A stretch of 10,531 nt of DNA from Chloroflexota bacterium (GTDB lineage Bacteria; Chloroflexota; Limnocylindria; Limnocylindrales; CSP1-4): NCBI GenBank assembly GCA_021786915.1, contig JAJYMP010000640.1, positions 1-10,531 of the forward strand. The letters are read 5' to 3'. Position numbers and translations under genes: made by a program. Shown piece by piece: positions 7,234 through 10,531 of this stretch (its first letter is position 1; each line of letters opens with the position of its first letter). The notes under the pieces were generated by a model. That model was not told the origin of the DNA and made no database searches. It saw only the letters and a program-made list of their open reading frames with translations.

Positions 7234-8135
7234 CGCAGCCAGCGCTCCGATCGGCGCTGGAGCCACGAGTAACCGGCGATCGAGACCCCCATGATCGCGA
7301 CCATGCCCATCGCCATGGCGTATCCCAGGCCCGGGTTGTGGAGGACATCGCCACGGATCTGGGCACCGATGACGATCGTGACGAGGTTGATCGTGCCGCC
7401 GGTGAGCTGGAACGCCGTCGCCTGGGCGCCAAACGCGTTGCCGAACAGGAGAATGACGGCCCCCAGCAGCGACGGCATCAGGATCGGCAGCGCGACGTAT
7501 CGCCAGTACTGGTACGAGGTGGCACCAGCGTTCTCGGATGCCTCGCGCCACTCGCGCTTGAGTCCATCGAGGGCCGGCGCGATGATCAGGACCATGAGCG
7601 GAAACTGGAAGTACAGGTAGACCAGCTCGAGGCCGATCTTGGTGTACAGGCTGAAGCCCGAGCGATAGAGGCCGATATCGAACGTGTCGTTGATGAACTT
7701 CGTCATGAGCCCCAGCTGCCCGAGGGTGAAGATGAAGGCCAGGGCCAGTGGAACCCCGGCGAAGTTGGAGGCCACCCCCGAGAAGGTCATCAGCACCGTG
7801 CGCAGGAACTGCGGCAGACCCCCCAGGATCGCGGCATAGGCAAGGAGGAACCCGAACAGGCCGCCGGCGATCGCGGTGACGGCACTGATCTCGATGCTGT
7901 TGGAGTACGCGCTGACGATCGTGTCGGTCGACAGATCGGCATAGTTCCTGAGCGTGAACTGGCCCGCCGAGTCCTGGAAGCTGCCCACGACCAGGAAGGC
8001 GACCGGCAGGAACATGAACGCGATCGAGAAGACGAAGAACGGGACCAGGCCCAACCAGGCCCAACCGGAGCGGCGAGGTGCGGGGCGCGCCGCTGGCCCG
8101 CCCCGCACGCTGACCGCTGTGGCGGAATCCGCCAC
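7230..8135 (-). CDS. ABC transporter permease 1 (PotB-like)
   Basis: This 301-residue inner-membrane permease subunit has an Arg/Pro-rich cytoplasmic N-terminus (10-22), then a first helix at about 26-51. Further helices are at about 82-105, 115-141, 168-188, 222-242 and 268-289. The EAA loop EWREASENAGA lies at 195-205 with LP at 216-217, the usual spacing for ATPase docking. The start is GTG at 8135, with GGAG about 9 nt upstream. It follows the binding-protein gene by 45 nt and overlaps permease 2 by 4 nt. The order binding protein, permease, permease, ATPase is common in the ferric/phosphonate and polyamine transporter groups. Confidence 0.92.
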   Translation of the reverse strand: MADSATAVSVRGGPAARPAPRRSGWAWLGLVPFFVFSIAFMFLPVAFLVVGSFQDSAGQFTLRNYADLSTDTIVSAYSNSIEISAVTAIAGGLFGFLLAYAAILGGLPQFLRTVLMTFSGVASNFAGVPLALAFIFTLGQLGLMTKFINDTFDIGLYRSGFSLYTKIGLELVYLYFQFPLMVLIIAPALDGLKREWREASENAGATSYQYWRYVALPILMPSLLGAVILLFGNAFGAQATAFQLTGGTINLVTIVIGAQIRGDVLHNPGLGYAMAMGMVAIMGVSIAGYSWLQRRSERWLR

Positions 8136-8180
8136 GTCGTTACGCTCCGGGTCCTATCGGACGGCTCGATCGGGCGACAT

Positions 8181-9353
8181 CTACTTGACGTCCGCCCCGA
8201 CGACCGCGTCCCAGTTCTTGGTGATGAGCTCCTTGGCCGCGTTCAGCTGATCGAGCGACGGGAAGACCGCTCCCGTGACGTCGGGCAGCTTGGCCAGCTG
8301 CTCCGCGGGGACCGCGCCGCGAGTGACGAGATCCTGGTAGCGGATCGGGTGGCAGTAGCCCTTCAGCCAGATGTTCTGGCCCTCGTCCGAGTACAGGAAC
8401 TCCTCCCACAGCTTCGCCGCATTGGGATGCGGCGCGTAGGCGCTGATCGCCTGGACATAGACGCCGGCAAACCGGCCGGACTTCGGAACGACGACTTCGA
8501 TGGCCGGGCCGCCGCTGGCGGCCGTGCTGTCGCGGTTGGCCAGGGCATTGTAGGTCCAGCGGATGGTGATCGGCGTCTCGCCCGCGGCGATCGTGCCCGG
8601 CTTGGCGATGACCGGGACGAAGTTCCCCACCTCGTTCAGCTTCTTGAAGAATTCGAGGCCAGGCTGTGCATTGTCGAGCGACCCGCCGTTGGCGAGAGCG
8701 GCCGCGAAGACCGTCTGGATCGCCTGGTTGGACGAGCGTGGGTCGCCGGCGAGAGCCACCTGGCCCTTGTACTCCGGCTTGAGCAGGTCCGCCCAATCCT
8801 GTGGCACATTCTTGACGACAGCGGTGTTCACCTCGAAGGAGAGAACCCCGTAGTAGTCGCCGTACCAGTACCCGTCAGTGTCCTTGGCGCTGTCGGGGAT
8901 CGAGTCCCACGTTGCGACCTTGTACGGCGCGATGAGGCCGTCGGCCTTGGACGTGGGACCGAACGCAAGGCCGACGTCGATGACATCCGGGGCCTGCGGG
9001 CCCTTGTTGTCCTTGTTGGCCTTGATCGCCTCGATCTCGTCGCCGGAGCCAGCGTTCGGATCGAGTTCGTTCACCGTGAGGCCGTACTTGGTCTTGAAGG
9101 TCTCGATCGCCTCGCCGTAGTTGCACCAGTCATGCGGCAGGGCGATCGTGGTCAGGGTGCCTTCCGCCTTGGCCGCCTGGACCAGGGCATCCATCTGGCC
9201 CGCGGAGGCGGGGGCCTCCGAAGCGGGGGCTTGAGAGGCGGGCGCCTCCGACGGTGCCGGAGAGGCTCCGCCGCTACAGGCCGCAACCGCAATGGCGACG
9301 ACGGTCAGCAGGCTCAGCGCGCGCGGACGGCGGGGCAGCGGGTGTGTGGTCAC
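8181..9353 (-). CDS. ABC transporter solute-binding lipoprotein
   Basis: This 390-residue secreted lipoprotein captures the importer's substrate outside the membrane. The N-terminus has a basic segment (RRPR), a hydrophobic core at 12-24, and a lipobox VAAC with Cys26, so it is a predicted signal peptidase II substrate. Residues 27-52 are a low-complexity Ser/Pro/Ala/Glu linker. The mature domain starts near 54 (ALVQAAKAEGTL) and has the periplasmic-binding-protein II look of the extracellular binding protein families 1/6/8 (AfuA/PotD-like), with conserved stretches such as PDVIDVG and YYGVLSFEVNT. The start is GTG at 9353 with GGAGGA 7 nt upstream. The same frame stays open for another 321 codons upstream but lacks protein character there. 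It is the first gene of the operon. Ligand specificity cannot be read: polyamine, iron and organophosphonate are all possible. Confidence 0.9.
   Translation of the reverse strand: MTTHPLPRRPRALSLLTVVAIAVAACSGGASPAPSEAPASQAPASEAPASAGQMDALVQAAKAEGTLTTIALPHDWCNYGEAIETFKTKYGLTVNELDPNAGSGDEIEAIKANKDNKGPQAPDVIDVGLAFGPTSKADGLIAPYKVATWDSIPDSAKDTDGYWYGDYYGVLSFEVNTAVVKNVPQDWADLLKPEYKGQVALAGDPRSSNQAIQTVFAAALANGGSLDNAQPGLEFFKKLNEVGNFVPVIAKPGTIAAGETPITIRWTYNALANRDSTAASGGPAIEVVVPKSGRFAGVYVQAISAYAPHPNAAKLWEEFLYSDEGQNIWLKGYCHPIRYQDLVTRGAVPAEQLAKLPDVTGAVFPSLDQLNAAKELITKNWDAVVGADVK
9200..9276 (-). repeat. Repeat-encoded lipoprotein linker
   Basis: The DNA encoding residues about 27-52 of the binding protein is an imperfect tandem repeat giving SEAPAS-, QAPAS- and EAPAS-type units. 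It tethers the binding domain to the lipid anchor. The repeated DNA (GAGGCGGG/GAAGCGGG variants on the + strand) is prone to length variation. Confidence 0.65.
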
Positions 9354-9413
9354 CAATGTCTCCTCCGACTGTCTGATGAGGACCGGCAGGATACGCGGGC
9401 TCGTCAGGCGTGC

Positions 9414-9443
9414 ATTCTCGGCGGCCCACTCGGCGGCAGTCAA
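9414..9443 (-). promoter_or_regulatory. Candidate sigma70-type promoter for the transporter operon
   Basis: On the minus strand, TTGACT (9443-9438) is separated by 18 nt from GAGAAT (9419-9414). This is 5/6 and 4/6 of the consensus. It would give a leader of roughly 50 nt before the GTG at 9353, which has a good Shine-Dalgarno. Position and spacing are right; the -10 is imperfect. Confidence 0.42.
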
Positions 9444-9470
9444 GCCCATGGCCGGCGCATGTTGATGGGC
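9444..9470. promoter_or_regulatory. Inverted repeat just upstream of the -35 box
   Basis: GCCCAT (9444-9449) and ATGGGC (9465-9470) flank a 15-nt spacer and abut the TTGACT box. This is a plausible activator or repressor site for the transporter operon, but 6-bp arms can occur by chance in GC-rich DNA. Confidence 0.25.
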
Positions 9471-9948
9471 TGTGATTCTGTCATCACTGACCTGGACTGA
9501 CGACCCGAGGCTGAACCCCGTCTGTGATCGGCGTGTTTCGCTCCGGTAATCGCTGCGGGCTGGTTGTGCCGAGGGCCGTGAGACGACGGCCGCGCGACTG
9601 AAGCCCCGGACGGGACGCTCGTCCTCGACCAGCTGATCTCCGATCGACCCGCGGTTGGCCATCGCATCCGGACCGTCCGACCCGAGCGGCCGGACCGCGA
9701 TCGCCTCGCTCGGCTGTGACGCAGCCGTCCTCGTCGACCTGTCCACCGCCCGCAGCGCCGCGGTCCTCGCGCCCGGACGGTCGTCGGACAACCGGGGCTT
9801 CTTCTTCGCCGGCTGGGTCCCGTGACCGCAGCCGGCGGTGAGGCCGACCGCCGCGTCTCGGGCAATCAGCCGCCGCCTGGCGCGAGACTGGCGGGCTGCC
9901 AGCCTCGACCACCATCGGCGCTGAGGTAGAGGATGGACGCTCCCGGAT

Positions 9949-10290
9949 GTGAACCACCGGTCTCGACGAGAGCCGCCGCGTGACTCGGCGTTCGTCAAGC
10001 TGGTCGTCGAGGAGCCGGAAACGGCGGCCGTGCGCTCGTTCCTGGCCAACCGCGGCGCACGTCGCGTGTCGTCAGCCCTGCCGCGCACGGAATCGGTGCG
10101 CGCGGTCCGCCATCTGGGGCCGGACGCCCTGGCGACGGTTCGAGAGGGCCTGCGGCGCGTCGACCTGATCGGGATCGACGATCGGATCCTCGACGCGGCC
10201 GGCATGGCGGAAGCGCAGGTGCTCCGAACGCGCCACGCCATCCACCTCGCGACCGAGATCGCCAAGGGCCGCGAGCGCGCGCCCGAGTGA
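9949..10290 (+). pseudogene. Truncated, orphan VapC-like PIN-domain toxin remnant
   Basis: The 113-codon frame matches the PIN-domain toxin pattern from about residue 12 onward. DSAFVKLVVEEPET (12-25) resembles the N-terminal D-S-S-A-x-V-K-L strand with one residue missing. Next come RVSSALPRTESVRAVR (39-54, with Glu48 as the second acidic residue) and DRILDAAG (78-85). LRTRHAIHLAT (92-102) follows, where the family normally has L-D-A-I-H-L-A; the third catalytic Asp is therefore His96. The frame stops at 10288-10290, before the expected final VTxD segment, and I found no such segment in other frames downstream. Residues 1-11 look unrelated and the GTG start has no good Shine-Dalgarno. VapC toxins are RNases of about 130 residues paired with an upstream antitoxin; neither full length nor partner is present. 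It is probably a decayed gene, inactive as a nuclease. Confidence 0.65.
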
Positions 10291-10489
10291 GCACGGGATC
10301 GGCCAGCCATCGCCATTCGACGACTGGAACGGATGTTCTGGTCGGGGCGAGAGGAGTCGAGTCGCAGTCGCGCAGTCGCGCAGTCGCGCGGCCGGAACCG
10401 ACCTCATTGTCCCGGTCTCGTGGGCACTGCGAATGCGGGTGGTGGGGCCGTGAGTGCACGACCCTGACAGGTTCGCGGCACCTGGGGTC
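10291..10489. other. Non-coding stretch with short tandem repeat
   Basis: There is no convincing gene between the PIN remnant and the edge promoter. Open frames here encode only Arg/Ser-rich sequence. The one structured element is the 8-bp tandem repeat at 10365-10388. Confidence 0.5.
10365..10388. repeat. 8-bp tandem repeat, three perfect copies
   Basis: CAGTCGCG occurs three times head to tail (10365-10372, 10373-10380, 10381-10388). It is preceded by related GAGTCGAGTCG sequence. This looks like a slippage-prone microsatellite in intergenic DNA. Confidence 0.8.
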
Positions 10490-10517
10490 TTGACATCGAT
10501 TGGCAGGAGCGTACTGT
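10490..10517 (+). promoter_or_regulatory. Sigma70-type promoter reading out of the window
   Basis: A perfect TTGACA -35 (10490-10495) is followed, after 16 nt, by TACTGT (10512-10517). This -10 keeps the three most conserved positions (T, A and final T). Transcription would start near 10524 and run rightward into a gene beyond the window edge. Confidence 0.55.
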
Positions 10518-10526
10518 TTACGGTAC
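10511..10526. promoter_or_regulatory. 16-bp palindromic operator over the -10 box
   Basis: GTACTGTTTACGGTAC is symmetric at 12 of 16 positions (GTAC-n-GT-nn-AC-n-GTAC, centred between 10518 and 10519). It overlaps the -10 and the expected start point. Size, symmetry and position are typical of TetR-family operators, usually autoregulatory or controlling a neighbouring gene. The regulator assignment is inference. Confidence 0.5.
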
Positions 10527-10531
10527 GGTTC

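Larger units (their letters stand above)
9354..9948. other. 595-nt region without a recognisable gene
   Basis: This stretch holds the candidate promoter of the transporter operon at its left end. It also has a short inverted repeat at 9444-9470 and a perfect 6-bp hairpin at 9711-9727 (CGGCTG, loop TGACG, CAGCCG). Open frames exist on both strands, but their translations are Arg/Ser/Pro-rich, without conserved motifs, and look like GC-driven artefacts. I looked for a VapB or Phd-type antitoxin that should precede the PIN remnant and saw none. Confidence 0.55.

Noticed and set aside
7234..8064. N-terminal extension of permease 2 through permease 1
   Set aside because: The extension lacks membrane segments. 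The ATGA junction and the start of hydrophobic sequence place the true start at 7233.
7206..9500. Long plus-strand frame opposite permease 1 and the binding protein (764 codons)
   Set aside because: Two well-supported genes occupy the other strand. The translation is Arg/Asp/Val-rich without family signatures.
9484..9957. Possible small genes or antitoxin upstream of the PIN remnant
   Set aside because: Frames on both strands give Arg/Ser/Gly-rich translations without AbrB, Phd or RHH features, and no ribosome binding site supports them.
9870..9960. Asp-box-like motif (SADGGRGW) in a minus-strand frame
   Set aside because: It is a single motif match in a frame of a few dozen codons ending in a stop, with no further repeats. 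Chance is likely.
9354..10316. N-terminal extension of the binding-protein frame by 321 codons
   Set aside because: The lipoprotein signal peptide begins at the GTG at 9353 with a good ribosome binding site. The upstream part is Arg/Ser-rich and runs antisense through the PIN remnant.
10365..10388. Possible CRISPR-like repeats
   Set aside because: The units are 8 bp, directly adjacent and without spacers, so this is a simple tandem repeat.

Overview
This is a GC-rich bacterial window with dense coding, many GTG starts and short intergenic gaps. A lipoprotein with a Pro/Ala/Ser/Glu-rich linker, polycistronic transporter genes and canonical TTGACA-type promoters fit a high-GC soil or freshwater bacterium. 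I lean towards Chloroflexota, with Actinomycetota as the alternative. This is inference from style only; the window has no rRNA or other phylogenetic marker.

Left part (1-2771, + strand): a two-gene unit. A calcineurin-type metallophosphoesterase is followed 32 nt later by a long APC-family amino acid/polyamine permease with a strong ribosome binding site. The pair converges on the next unit, with two stem-loops in the 70 nt between them.

Middle part (9353 down to 2842, - strand): a transporter operon in the order solute-binding lipoprotein, permease 1, permease 2, ATPase, HAD-family phosphatase. After a 253-nt gap comes a betaine-aldehyde-dehydrogenase-type ALDH. The permease pair and the ATPase/HAD pair overlap by 4 nt (ATGA and GTGA), so they are probably translationally coupled. 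The layout suggests a spermidine/putrescine-, ferric- or organophosphonate-type ABC importer for a small, probably amine- or phosphate-containing compound. The HAD enzyme and the ALDH may process it. Substrate identity is not determined by the sequence.

Right part (9354-10531): about 1.2 kb with little intact coding. It holds a candidate promoter for the transporter operon and an orphan, truncated PIN-domain (VapC-like) toxin remnant. It also has a three-copy 8-bp tandem repeat. At the extreme right edge is a good sigma70-type promoter whose -10 is covered by a 16-bp palindrome. That arrangement suggests a repressor-controlled gene starting just outside the window.

No mobile element, CRISPR array, tRNA or rRNA is visible. 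The most notable items are the edge promoter/operator, the decayed toxin, and the unassigned importer-phosphatase-ALDH cluster. I did not find a clearly new defence or signalling system.
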